From positions 43,856,700 to 43,920,699 of the forward strand of contig JAJKFL010000014.1 in the NCBI GenBank assembly GCA_021186555.1: a stretch of 64,000 nt of DNA, in the 5' to 3' direction. The notes under the pieces are model-generated. The model saw only the letters and a program-made list of their open reading frames with translations, was not told the origin of the DNA and ran no database searches. The stretch is from Reticulitermes speratus. Lineage: Eukaryota; Arthropoda; Insecta; Blattodea; Rhinotermitidae. Shown piece after piece: positions 10,793-21,354 of the stretch (position 1 is its first letter; each line of letters begins with the position of its first letter). The position numbers were made by a program, and so were the translations under genes.

Positions 10793-12287
10793 CGACTTAG
10801 TGTTCAGTTGTGCTTGTAGTGTGCTTGTAGTGTGCAAGCTGTGTGATGATCTTAGCACTTAGTGTTCAGTTGTGCTTGTAGTGTGCAAGCTGTGTGATGA
10901 TCTTAGCACTTAGTGTTCAGTTGTGCTTGTAGTGTGCAAGCTGTGTGATGATCTTAGCACTTAGTGTTCAGTTGTGCTTGTAGTGTGCAAGCTGTGTGAT
11001 GATCTTAGCACTTAGTGTTCAGTTGTGCTTGTAGTGTGCTTGTAGTGTGCAAGCTGTGTGATGATCTTAGCACTTAGTGTTCAGTTGTGCTTGTAGTGTG
11101 CTTGTAGTGTGCAAGCTGTGTGATGATCTTAGCACTTAGTGTTCAGTTGTGCTTGTAGTGTGCAAGCTGTGTGATGATCTTAGCAGGTAGGCCTTCTGCT
11201 TGTAGTGTGCAAGCTGTGTGATGATCTTAGCACTTAGTGTTCAGTTGTGCTTGTAGTGTGCAAGCTGTGTGATGATCTTAGCAGGTAGGCCTTCTGCTTG
11301 TAGTGTGCAAGCTGTGTGATGATCTTAGCAGGTAGGCCTTCTGCTTGTAGTGTGCAAGCTGTGTGTTGATCTTAGCAGGTAGGCCTTCTGCTTGTAGTGT
11401 GCAAGCTGTGTGATGATCTTAGCAGGTAGGCCTTCTGCTTGTAGTGTGCAAGCTGTGTGATGATCTTAGCAGGTAGGCCTTCTGCTTGTAGTGTGCAAGC
11501 TGTGTGATGATCTTAGCAGGTAGGCCTTCTGCTTGTAGTGTGCAAGCTGTGTGATGATCTTAGCAGGTAGGCCTTCTGCTTGTAGTGTGCAAGCTGTGTG
11601 ATGATCTTAGCAGGTAGGCCTTCTGCTTGTAGTGTGCAAGCTGTGTGATGATCTTAGCAGGTAGGCCTTCTGCTTGTAGTGTGCAAGCTGTGTGATGATC
11701 TTAGCAGGTAGGCCTTCTGCTTGTAGTGTGCAAGCTGTGTGATGATCTTAGCAGGTAGGCCTTCTGCTTGTAGTGTGCAAGCTGTGTGATGATCTTAGCA
11801 GGTAGGCCTTCTGCTTGTAGTGTGCAAGCTGTGTGATGATCTTAGCAGGTAGGCCTTCTGCTTGTAGTGTGCAAGCTGTGTGATGATCTTAGCAGGTAGG
11901 CCTTCTGCTTGTAGTGTGCAAGCTGTGTGATGATCTTAGCAGGTAGGCCTTCTGCTTGTAGTGTGCAAGCTGTGTGATGATCTTAGCAGGTAGGCCTTCT
12001 GCTTGTAGTGTGCAAGCTGTGTGATGATCTTAGCAGGTAGGCCTTCTGCTTGTAGTGTGCAAGCTGTGTGATGATCTTAGCAGGTAGGCCTTCTGCTTGT
12101 AGTGTGCAAGCTGTGTGATGATCTTAGCAGGTAGGCCTTCTGCTTGTAGTGTGCAAGCTGTGTGATGATCTTAGCAGGTAGGCCTTCTGCTTGTAGTGTG
12201 CAAGCAGTGTGATGATCTTAGCAGGTAGGCCTTCTGCTTGTAGTGTGCAAGCTGTGTGATGATCTTAGCAGGTAGGCCTTCTGCTTG
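10793..12287 (+). repeat. Two-type 51/47-bp minisatellite, about 31 copies
   Basis: All units share CTTGTAGTGTGCAAGC and TGTGTGATGATCTTAGCA. Type 1 (51 bp) is preceded by CTTAGTGTTCAGTTGTG. Type 2 (47 bp) is preceded by GGTAGGCCTTCTG. The first six or so units are type 1, then one type 2, one type 1, and after 11285 only type 2. Some type 1 units contain an 11-bp duplication, CTTGTAGTGTG. The type 2 block is almost perfectly homogeneous. Confidence 0.95.
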
Positions 12288-12323
12288 TTTCTTAGATTGA
12301 CATGGGACTGAAATGAAAAGTTA
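12288..12323 (+). repeat. Right 36-bp direct repeat bounding the 51/47-bp array
   Basis: This is the second copy of the 10757-10792 sequence, with one substitution. It directly follows the last array unit. Confidence 0.9.
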
Positions 12324-12344
12324 AAAAATTAATTTCAATGTTTT

Positions 12345-12827
12345 AGGCGCGTTCGCAAAATTACGGGAAGCGACTATTAGCTTCGTCATGTCCGTCCGTC
12401 CGTCCGCCCGCACACAACTCGGCTCCTACTGGACGGATTTCATGAAATTTTATAGTTGAGGGGTTTTCCAAAATCTCTTGAGAAAACTCGTTTCATTAAA
12501 ATCTGACAAAAATAACGGTACGTTACATGAAGACCTATGTACATTTACGATAATATCTCGCTCAATTCTTCTCAGAATGAGAAATGTTTCAGACAAAAGT
12601 TGTACACAAAATCAAAACACACATGTTATGTTCAATAACTTTTTTCCTATAATCGTGCCGTTTATGAGATAATGTGGAAAAATATGGTACAGCCAGACAG
12701 GCCACAGATGGCAATATAATACGGCGCATGCGCTTTGCGTGCTGGATAACTAAGGTTACAGACACACACTCAAAATAAATAATATTTATTGCTTTTCCAC
12801 GGCATCAATGGTCACGCGAACGCGCCT
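12345..12827 (+). mobile_element. ~480-bp MITE-like element, copy 1
   Basis: It is bounded by the inverted repeat AGGCGCGTTCGC at 12345-12356 and GCGAACGCGCCT at 12816-12827. The interior includes (GTCC)n near 12390, GGACGGATTTCATGAAATTT, TCTCGCTCAATTCTTCTCAG and CCGTTTATGAGATAATG. The same sequence occurs inverted at 56981-57480, which defines both ends. No transposase is encoded; the 64-codon frame at 12478-12672 is by chance. The superfamily is not assigned. Confidence 0.8.
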
Positions 12828-13045
12828 CGATGTTACGTGACACTACATTGCCTCTCTTGTTTTATTTTAGCCAGTGTGTATCCCGGTCGAACACAGACTG
12901 TGTTGCGACTAAACTACGCAATAAATGGCCATTAAAGGAAACATAGCTTAGGCGTAGCTTGAAGTTCAGACCAGCTCAGCCCCTAGTTCGCAGGCAGCAT
13001 GTTGCCCGCGGAAACTTTTGAGCTGTTTGAGTTGTTTGTGGAGGA
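12828..13045. other. Unique spacer
   Basis: No recognisable feature. Confidence 0.4.
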
Positions 13046-13161
13046 ATACATACATACATACATACATACATACATACATGCATACATACACATACATACA
13101 TACATACATACATACACATACATACATACATACATACAAATACATACATACATACATACAT
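13046..13161 (+). repeat. (CATA)n microsatellite
   Basis: About 29 tetranucleotides CATA with occasional CATG and CACA interruptions. It opens several short frames of repeating Met-Tyr-Val-Cys on the minus strand. These are artefacts. Confidence 0.97.
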
Positions 13162-13780
13162 TAGTAATTCGTCTCACAAAAAGTGTGTTAAAATACCGAC
13201 ATTGTAGCGTATCTAGTGAATTGCATTTGTAATCAGTTTCCCTGTTGTTATCAGTATGTTGTATTGCACCTGGTGTACGGACAGACACTCAGGCACCGTT
13301 ATACGCATTATTGTGCGTGTTCTTGTTCACTCATCATTCTGTGTATTGAATTTCGTGTTGCCTGCATGCAGACCAAATTCTGCTGAAGTTTCCAGCACCG
13401 TATGAAAGTTTGAGCAGGCTCGGTCTATATACAGGGTGTTCCACTTAAATCGACCCGCTTGCACGGCGAAGGCAAGAAAGGATTTTGTTTCGTTTAGTTT
13501 TTGGTAGACTAAATGCAGTCTTACAGAAGATGTTGGAATTGACATCCTTGTGAATCGGTACATTTGTGTGTGCGTGTTATCAAAAGTACTTTCTTGATTT
13601 CGCCTTGCATTAACTGTTGTGGCCCCTGCAGGTGTTTTGACGTAAATTTTTTTATAATTTTTATTTAATTAGGTTTTATAAAATACACAGAGAATTCCAG
13701 ATGCCTGTCAATATTCCTTCTAGTGTTTGCTCGTTTGTATTTATTATTTTATGTAATGCAGTCTTCCTTAGCAACTGAAG
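13162..13780. other. Mostly unique sequence with one possible transposon terminus
   Basis: At 13427-13442 the sequence TATACAGGGTGTTCCAC resembles the transposon terminus at 3229, and of many insect DNA transposons. No transposase follows in readable form. The rest shows no feature. Confidence 0.35.
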
Positions 13781-14460
13781 TATGTAATGTGATGATTATA
13801 CACATCTCAGTATGTAATGTGATGATTATACACATCTCAGTATGTAATGTGATAATTATACACATCTCAGTATGTAATGTGATGATTATACACATCTCAG
13901 TATGTAATGTGATGATTATACACATCTCAGTATGTAATGTGATGATTATACACATCTCAGTATGTAATGTGATGATTATACACATCTCAGTATGTAATGT
14001 GATGATTATACACATCTCAGTATGTAATGTGATGATTATACACATCTCAGTATGTAATGTGATGATTATACACATCTCAGTATGTAATGTGATGATTATA
14101 CACATCTCAGTATGTAATGTGATGATTATACACATCTCAGTATGTAATGTGATGATTATACACATCTCAGTATGTAATGTGATAATTATACACAGTATGT
14201 AATGTGATGATTATACACATCTCAGTATGTAATGTGATGATTATACACATCTCAGTATGTAATGTGATGATTATACACATCTCAGTATGTAATGTGATGA
14301 TTATACACATCTCAGTATGTAATGTGATAATTATACACAGTATGTAATGTGATGATTATACACATCTCAGTATGTAATGTGATGATTATACACATCTCAG
14401 TATGTAATGTGATGATTATACACATCTCAGTATGTAATGTGATGATTACACACATCTCAG
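13781..14460 (+). repeat. 30-bp minisatellite, about 23 copies
   Basis: The unit is TATGTAATGTGATGATTATA plus CACATCTCAG. Thirteen units are followed by a 25-bp variant lacking five bases (GATAATTATACACAG) at 14171-14195. Four normal units and a second identical 25-bp variant at 14316-14340 follow, so a 145-bp block has been duplicated. Ten-codon periodicity creates frames of 159 (plus) and 138 (minus) codons. The repeats are so uniform that expansion must be recent. Confidence 0.95.
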
Positions 14461-15186
14461 TTCACAAAATACGTGAAGCAGCGCATTAAACCGACTTCTC
14501 TTCATCTCAACAACGATGCACTCGTATTCAGACGTTAGCACATGCATTTGTAGGCTTTATCTCGCAGGTTATTTGCGGATTGCCAAAAAGAGTGGACTTA
14601 CCTGTAATTGTATTGAGCTGCTTCGTGGTCTGTTTGCAAGGTTACGACATTTCCCGCTCGCACGAGGGTTTGTTGCTCTTTTGTGTCGACGTCGCCTGCG
14701 TCCCCATTGCGTAGCACTGTGAAGTACATTTCAAGTGCGCGCAGAACAACTCTGAAGCCCTTTACAATGAACTGAATGAAGGAACCGTTTGTACTAATTT
14801 GCCTTTTATTTCGTCCCCTTGTGTCAAGCACTTTGCAGTTTCGGTTGACACGAACGTCTCTACGCACTGCCCCACGCACTGCCCGTTATGCCGTACGCAC
14901 GACACTTTCGGACAGGCTGTACACGTCACCGCACCTCCCCGACACGCCATTTTATCGATTTTGTACTACTTACTCGATATGTTGCGGTGATTAGATAAGT
15001 GATTATGAAATCGGCTGGACATGTAGCACACGTGGAAATGAATATATACAATGTGAACATTATATCACACAACCTGCAAGGAAAGACGTCTTGGGATATA
15101 ATATTAAATCGAAGGGTATTACTGATAGACTGGTTTAAACTGGCCCAGGATGGGGCTTAGTGGCTGGCTTTCTTTAACGCTGTTAT
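14461..15186. other. No recognisable feature
   Basis: Unique sequence. Overlapping short frames on both strands at 14516-14994 have no recognisable motif, and none is clearly preferred. Confidence 0.4.
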
Positions 15187-15380
15187 TGACATTTGTAGAC
15201 ATTCTACAGTGTGCCATCATAAGGTAACATTTGTAGACATTCTACAGTGTGCCATCTTAAGGTAACATTTGTAGACATTCTACAGTGTGCCATCTTAAGG
15301 TAACATTTGTAGACATTCTACAGTGTGCCATCATAAGGTAACATTTGTAGACATTCTACAGTGTGCCATCTTAAGGTAAC
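15187..15380 (+). repeat. 38-bp tandem repeat, 5 copies
   Basis: The unit is ACATTTGTAGACATTCTACA followed by GTGTGCCATCTTAAGGTA. Copies 1 and 4 have ATCATAAGG instead of ATCTTAAGG. Confidence 0.95.
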
Positions 15381-15462
15381 TCGTTTTCCTGATTACAGTC
15401 TGTCCATTAGTTAAAATGACTGAAACATGGACCAGTTGTTACTGTTATATTACCCTGTAGAG

Positions 15463-15970
15463 AAGTGGTATCAACCTGGGGTACGGGGGGTACGCGAAAA
15501 CATCTTAGGGGGTACGTAAAATTAAAAAAAATATATATATTATTTCATGATAAACACTGAATAATCAGGGCTAGATTTAGGGTTAGCCACAACAGACCGG
15601 ACGTAAGGACATGTGATTTGGGAGCGCCATTTGTGTCTCTCTCTCCTTTATGCAATTCTTATCTTGGCGGCTAGTTTCATTTTATTCCACATAGTGCATA
15701 TAATTTTGCTTTGCTAAAATACCTTTGTTCCTTTATTAATTTTTATATGATAGACAATAATATATTTGTTATTTAATAGCTTGACTCTCCTTTTTCTCAT
15801 TTAAAACTTATTATTTAATACATTATTTTGTATGTAATTTATTTAACTTATTTTAGATGTAGATTATAGACTGTGTATAACTTGAATTATGCACCAACAA
15901 CTTTGGGGGTACAAAGTTGAAGAGAAGTTATATGTGGGGGTACGCGAACAAAAAAGGTTGAGTACCGCTG
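15463..15970 (+). mobile_element. hAT-like MITE, intact copy
   Basis: The termini are AAGTGGTATCAACCTGGGG and, at the right, AAAAGGTTGAGTACCGCTG. These fit the hAT-type inverted repeat CAGNGGTNCTCAACC. The flanking 8-mers CTGTAGAG (15455-15462) and CTGTAGAC (15971-15978) match at seven of eight bases, the size expected of a hAT target duplication. Subterminal GGGGTACGCG motifs are repeated inside both ends. No transposase is present. The inverted homologue at 58054-61986 carries an inserted LINE. Confidence 0.88.
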
Positions 15971-15978
15971 CTGTAGAC

Positions 15979-16940
15979 GAAGTTCATCTCAAGAAACTAA
16001 ATCGTCCATTCATGTTAATATAACTCGCCATAATTCCCGCACATTGTATTTGTATGCGCCATGTGATTGTTGCTGTAGACAGCCAGCTTTAACCGATTGG
16101 TTTTTGTAATGGATACGGGCTGTTCTCTGTGAGGTACGAACTGAATTTTGAAGCAAGATGTACTTCAGGCTTCAAATGCTGAAGTATTACGGAGCGGTGT
16201 GCTGGTTTGTGCAGGTCGGCAGCTGTCGATCCTTCTGAGCTACGGAGACAGTATATTGCGCCTGCCGAAACGTCATGCACACTTGTGCCTGCTGAAGTTT
16301 GCTAATTAGTTTCTTTAGCTTCCACGAAAAGTAAGATTTATGAAGACCATTTAATGAAAACATTGTGAAAGTTCGGCAGGGAGTGGGGTTAGTGGGGTTT
16401 TGATTGATAGGCAGCGAGAAACTTCGGTAATTGTCATTTTCAAGCCTGAAATGTATCTAAATGCTGTTAAAACATTTGCATTCAAGCGCACAGAATACAG
16501 GCCGGTTAGGCCTAATGTTTTTAGGGCAATAAACAATAGCTGTTGATTGCGAGGATCATGTCAAACGCATAAATACACTCCTGGAGCAATGTGCATAGAA
16601 TCTGACCAGCCACGTGTAAAGGACACGTGGTGTAGCACATAAAGTAATAAAGATAAATAAGGAAACGAGAAAAGCAAATTCGTGGCATTTACTGCATTGC
16701 AAATCAAGACGCTGAAAGAGATGAGATCAGAAAGGAAAAAGGCGGAGAATTGTAAGACTAATATGCGATGTACAAAACTTAAGGATATTGCAAAAACTTA
16801 CAAGTTTGTTGAGTTTTAAAGCTTTTGTTTTGAAGGTGTGATAGGAAAAACTGAAATATAAGGAAGATCAACGATGTCAACAATCAGAATAACACAACTA
16901 ATAACAAAGTAAAGCTACGAAAAAGAAAGAATGCTGCACG
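15979..16940. other. Unique sequence with a short dispersed repeat
   Basis: A ~60-bp segment at 16085-16145 (TTTTTGTAATGG, TCTGTGAGGT, GAACTGAATTTT) resembles 62095-62155. Both sit just outside a hAT MITE copy. Nothing else is recognised; the frames at 16089-16280 and 16351-16536 show no motif. Confidence 0.4.
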
Positions 16941-16943
16941 TTC

Positions 16944-16994
16944 TATATATGTATGTATGTATGTATGTATGTGTATGTATGTATGTATGTATGT
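16944..16994 (+). repeat. (GTAT)n microsatellite
   Basis: About twelve GTAT tetranucleotides with one GT interruption. Confidence 0.95.
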
Positions 16995-17389
16995 AAAAGT
17001 GGGATCTCACGTTAAAGTTATAAAGTACTTGCTGAACTCACCTGCTGTATGTCTGTATGTTTATATGAAGCCTGATAATGTATGTAGCTGTTGTGAACGA
17101 GGCATTATTGTGCAATACAAACAGTTGTATTGCAGGTGTGCTTATTAGTCAGTAGTTATATACAAAACACATCGGAATGTCATTAATCAAACAGTCGGTT
17201 CAAGTAATTCAGCAGAGTGAACCCGTCTGAAGTCTACCGGACATTGTGACCGTGACCGTGTATAGACCGTGTACAGACCGACCGCGCTCCATGTGATAGC
17301 AACAGTAACTTTGGCCAAGGTGCGTGGAGGTGGGGGGAGATGTGTGGAACGAATAACTGCAGGTGGACATGTTGAGTTTCGTGTTACGA
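16995..17389. other. No recognisable feature
   Basis: Unique sequence. A minor internal repeat, GTGACCGTGTATAGACCGTG, lies at about 17246-17285. Confidence 0.4.
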
Positions 17390-18345
17390 TTGCACAGTAA
17401 AGGGACTGGTTACAAGTTGCAGGCTGAAGGGACTGGTTATAAGTTGCAGGCTGAAGGGACTGGTTACAAGCTGTGCGATAAAGGGACTGGTTACAAGTTG
17501 CAGGCTGAAGGGACTGGTTACAAGTTGCAGTCTGAAGGGACTGGTTACAAGCTGTGCGGTAAAGGGACTGGTTACAAGTTGCAGGCTGAAGCGACTGGTT
17601 ACAAGTTGCAGTCTGAAGGGACTGATTACAAGTTGCATGCTGAAGGGACTGGTTACAAGTTGCTGGGTGAAGGGACTGGTTACAAGCTGTGCGGTAAAGG
17701 GACTGGTTACAAGTTGCAGGCTGAAGGGACTATGAAGCGGTAAAGGGACTATCTACAAGTTGCAAGTTGCAGGCTGAAGGGACTATTTACAACTTGCAAG
17801 TTGCGGGCTGAAGCGACTATGAAGCGGTAAAGGGACTATGTACAACTTGCCAGTTGCAGGCTGAAGGGACTAGTTACAAGTTGCACAGTAACGGGACTGG
17901 TTACAGGTTGCAGGCTGAAGGGACTAGTTACAAGTTGCACAGTAAAGGGACTGGTTACAAGTTGCGGGCTGCAGCGACTATGAAGCGGTAAATGGACTAT
18001 CTACAAGTTGCAAGTTGCAGGCTGAAGGGACTAGTTACATGCTGTGCGGTAAAGGAACTGGTTACAGGTTGCAGGCTGAAGGGACTATTTACAACTTGCA
18101 AGTTGCAGGCCGATGGGACTAGTTACAAGTTGCACAGTAACGGGACTGGTTACAAGTTGCAGGCTGAAGGGACTCGTTACAAGTTGCACAGTAAAGGGAC
18201 TGGTTACAAGTTGCAGGCTGAAGCGACTAGTTACATGCTGTGCGGTAAAGGGACTGGTTACAAATTGCAGGCTGAAGGGACTATTTACAAGTTGCAAGTT
18301 GCAGGCTGAAGGGACTGGTTGTAAGTAAACGGACTAGTTAGAAGT
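17390..18345 (+). repeat. 27-bp minisatellite with several unit types
   Basis: All units share GGGACTGGTTACAAG and differ in the second half: TTGCAGGCTGAA, CTGTGCGGTAAA or TTGCACAGTAAA. Types are interspersed, and segments of about 190-240 bp (for example 17740-17990 and 18000-18120) recur as higher-order blocks with GACTATGAAGCGGTAAA. Nine-codon periodicity gives plus-strand frames repeating GTGYKLQAE. No function is implied. Confidence 0.93.
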
Positions 18346-18965
18346 TGCGCAGTAATGTGCTTGTTTACAGTTGGCGACTTATGAGGGCTAGATACGATAC
18401 CCAGGTTCTTTGAACTTCTGAAGCGTGTAAGGAATCTAAAAATGTTCTTACATGACATTTCCGTGTGAAAAGTAGTAATCCTGAAGAAATTCTGAATGCC
18501 TCAGTAATTAATGCCACTGAGCAGAATCCTTCAGCAGGCCAAGACATGTTCTGTATTGCATGGACCTCGGTGCACGTTCCATGCGCACGACAAGCCAGCC
18601 ATGCTGCAAGTGTCTTGCTTCCTACGCAGACCAGATACGTAGCAGCCAAAGATAAGCATGGCTGTTAAAGCGATGTACAAACGCTGTCGTGGAATGTTTT
18701 GGATGACGTGTGATTCGACTCTTCAATCTCAGTTTCTTAATTACAGGAGTAAGGTTTAGTTTCACTGTTTCTGTGTTATTCCTCGTCTAATGTATTTTCT
18801 GCCACGTATTGTGATACAGACAAGGAAGACATCTTTGTGCGAGGAGCAAATGCGTCGACATGTTAGGTTTATATATCAGTGGTAACTGTTGCGTTGGATT
18901 CATATCGACATTATTATTTACATTTCGTGAAATTTAAAATACTGTTTAACAAAATAACGTAACGT
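18346..18965. other. No recognisable feature
   Basis: Unique sequence. The two overlapping frames at 18365-18649 (minus) and 18465-18668 (plus) show no known motif. Confidence 0.4.
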
Positions 18966-19083
18966 TATGACCTTAAGGAAAAGAGAATATACTGTAAATT
19001 GAAAGAGGAAGCACTAGATCGCACCCTGTGCAGAACTCGCTGTGGAAGAGGCTACGGACCTGTCGGGAGGTCTTGCAGTGTCC
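18966..19083 (+). pseudogene. LINE-1 (RTE-like) ORF 3' fragment
   Basis: The plus strand reads LKEEALDRTLCRTRCGRGYG, matching the extreme C-terminus of the LINE-1 polyprotein at 58277-61289 (there EEALDRTLWRTRFGRGYG). The fragment begins at GACCTTAAGGAAAAG and is heavily 5'-truncated. It stops at the GGGAGGTCTTGCAG equivalent of the LINE end. Confidence 0.85.
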
Positions 19084-19094
19084 CAAAAACAACA

Positions 19095-19245
19095 TTGTGA
19101 TCTAACTAACTAACTAACTAACTCCATGTAGCACAGTCCTTGAGAAGCTAACAGGTCGTCAGCTGGTCAAGAAATCCCCCGCGTTTTATGGAACCCGAAG
19201 GTTCATTACCGCACTCACAAGAGCCCGCCACCTGTCCCTATCTAG
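19095..19245 (-). mobile_element. LINE-2 3' end remnant
   Basis: In plus-strand reading it starts with the tail (TAAC)4, then CTCCATGTAGCACAGTCC, AACAGGTCGTCAGCTGGTC and TATGGAACCCGAAGGTTC. On the minus strand the coding end contains NLRVP before a stop, as in the better preserved copy at 49231-49455. It breaks off after CCTGTCCCTATC, and another shared module follows. Confidence 0.85.
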
Positions 19246-19441
19246 CAGTCCAGGTCCGAGGCTTTGCGATGTATTTCGTAACACGGTAATTTTTTACGGT
19301 GAGGAGTTTTTAGCACCTCGCCTAACCCCCAAGCTGGAGGGCCACCCCTTGTCGGCTGTCCGCGACTGATCAATGTATTCACAGCTACCCTCCATATCCG
19401 CAGGCCGTTCCTCCATCCGCAACCTGAGGACGCGCCATGCT
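19246..19441. mobile_element. Shared repeat module preceding the 23-bp array
   Basis: The sequence CAGTCCAGGTCCGAGGCTTT, AATTTTTTACGGTGAGGAG, AGCACCTCGCC and CAACCTGAGGACGCGCCATG is repeated at 25409-25589. There it again lies between a LINE-2 tail and a 23-bp array. It is probably part of a transposable element. I do not recognise the family. Confidence 0.75.
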
Positions 19442-19794
19442 GTGGTGACAGGGACCGACTTATCGTGGTGACAGGGACCGACTTATCGTGGTGACAGGGA
19501 CCGACTTATCGTGGTGACAGGGACCGACTTATCGTGGTGACAGGGACCGACTTATTGTGGTGACAGGGACCGACTTATTGTGGTGACAGGGACCGACTTA
19601 TCGTGGTGACAGGGACCGACTTATTGTGGTGACAGAGACCGACTTATCGTGGTGACAGGGACCGACTTATCGTGGTGACAGGGACGACTTATCGTGGTGA
19701 CAGGGACCGACTTATCGTGGTGACAGGGACCGACTTATCGTGGTGACAGGGACCGACTTATCGTGGTGACAGGGACCGACTTATCGTGGTGATC
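19442..19794 (+). repeat. 23-bp minisatellite, about 15 copies
   Basis: The unit GTGGTGACAGGGACCGACTT plus ATC begins at 19442 and 19465. Variants are ATTGTGG, a GAGACC unit, and one unit lacking a C at 19685. The same array with the same left flank recurs at 25590-25732. Confidence 0.95.
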
Positions 19795-20255
19795 TTTTAA
19801 ATTAAAATTCCGTTCCTGTAATTCGTGTATAGAAAGTAGTGCTATCTGTGCTGAGCAGAGTACTTGTTGAGAAGCTGGTGGTAGTCCAGCTGGTGAACCA
19901 GTTTGTCCCCTGCTATAAAATACCAAAATACTTGACCGCCATTGTAGGTTCCCTGCCTCACTTGAGTCCAATTCGCGCGGCGCGACCTCACGCAATTTAT
20001 TTACGGACCGTAATGTTCTTCCAGCAGAGCGTAAGTTTCTCCAGATCTGTTCGTTCAAATTTATCCAGTAAATTTTTTGTAATGAAGGAAAATTTCGGTA
20101 CGTTTCTGGACGTTTCTTGAAAGTTTTTGCGCCGAACGCTTTGCGATAACAATTCGTTGGTATAGCAACAGCTGCGTTAACGTGTTGCAGGCTGCCTAAC
20201 GCACGAACGATGGGAATCCCCGGATGTGTTGCTGCTTCCCATTTAAAGGGGAAGG
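19795..20255. other. No recognisable feature
   Basis: Unique sequence. The long minus-strand frame 19735-20316 runs across two repeat arrays and has no recognisable domain. Confidence 0.4.
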
Positions 20256-20455
20256 GCGATCGATGGACACGCTGCACTGTCTGTCTGTCTGTCGGCGATC
20301 GATGGACACGCTGCACTGTCTGTCTGTCTGTCTGTCTGTCGGCGATCGATGGACACGCTGCACTGTCTGTCTGTCTGTCGGCGATCGATGGACACGCTGC
20401 ACTGTCTCGCAGATACGGGAATGTCGCGTTGTCTGTCTGTCTGTCTGTCGGCCGG
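20256..20455 (+). repeat. Minisatellite containing an internal (TGTC)n microsatellite
   Basis: The core GGCGATCGATGGACACGCTG plus CACTG recurs four times, each followed by a TGTC run of different length. A fifth, diverged unit with GCCGGCGATCG follows. Both the core and the TGTC runs vary. Confidence 0.92.
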
Positions 20456-21354
20456 CGATCGAAAACGCATTACCGAGGAGTTTCGTGATTGTCCTCAGCA
20501 ATAAAATGTATGGTGCGTTACTTGACAGTGGACTTCCCGCTTTGTGCCGTATCCTTTGAGCAGTTTGTAAGAGGTCACTGCAGCAGGCACACGTAACGGC
20601 CTTGTAAAGCTACCTCAACTGTAGGTTACCTGTAACCCACAGGAGCAGTGATACATATTACTGTACGCAGCACTTACACACTGATTGGCAGATAATATAG
20701 CACGATCAGAGGAAACTAACGATGTACCCGAAATACAAGATATTGGTAAATAAATTCGAAGCCGTAATGATAGTACGTACAGTAGTACTGCGGTAGTTAT
20801 GAAGATGACGCTTTTTCAGCGGTTGGTGCCATTGTTTCACAGGAACTTGCTGCTTGCGTGTACAGGGTAGAACATTGCGGAGGCCCTTTCGTCCGTAACG
20901 TTGGTACCTATCTATCACTCTTCGGTGCTCAAGAAAGACAGCATGTTCTTCCGAAACGTCTGCTTTTGTACCAAACTACACGGCGTCACATTACAGAGAC
21001 TGTGTCTTAATATTCACCGCTCTGGTAAGCTTGAAAGTCTACACACGTTTGTACGTGTGTATCATTGTCGGTTGATGCACAGTCGTTTAATATCGCAGTG
21101 CGCACAATGAAATGCCGGCCGAGTGGGCTGTTTCTCTTGGAGCGACCAGTAATGTCGGGCCAAGCAGTTTGCCAAACGGAATAGATGAAGGAGAGAGATA
21201 AAAAAACTTGCCCTGGAGCCCCAATAGAGGAAGAAAGGACTGAAATTGGTTTTTGTGGCTTTACACATATAAGAAGGGTCCGACTGCGTGGCGACGGCTC
21301 GACGCACTAGCCTTCCTACTAACATCGTGTCCTGGAATGTGCGTCAGATACTGA
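20456..21354. other. No recognisable feature
   Basis: Unique sequence. Several short frames on both strands are without motifs. Confidence 0.4.

Noticed and set aside
13723-14202. Open frames on both strands of the 30-bp array
   Set aside because: Both strands are open because of the ten-codon period; neither has non-repeat domain content.
19095-19112. Telomere-like (TAAC)n repeat
   Set aside because: Only four or five copies, and it is the inverted TTAG tail of LINE-2, also seen at 25118 and 49434. The insect telomere repeat TTAGG is not present.
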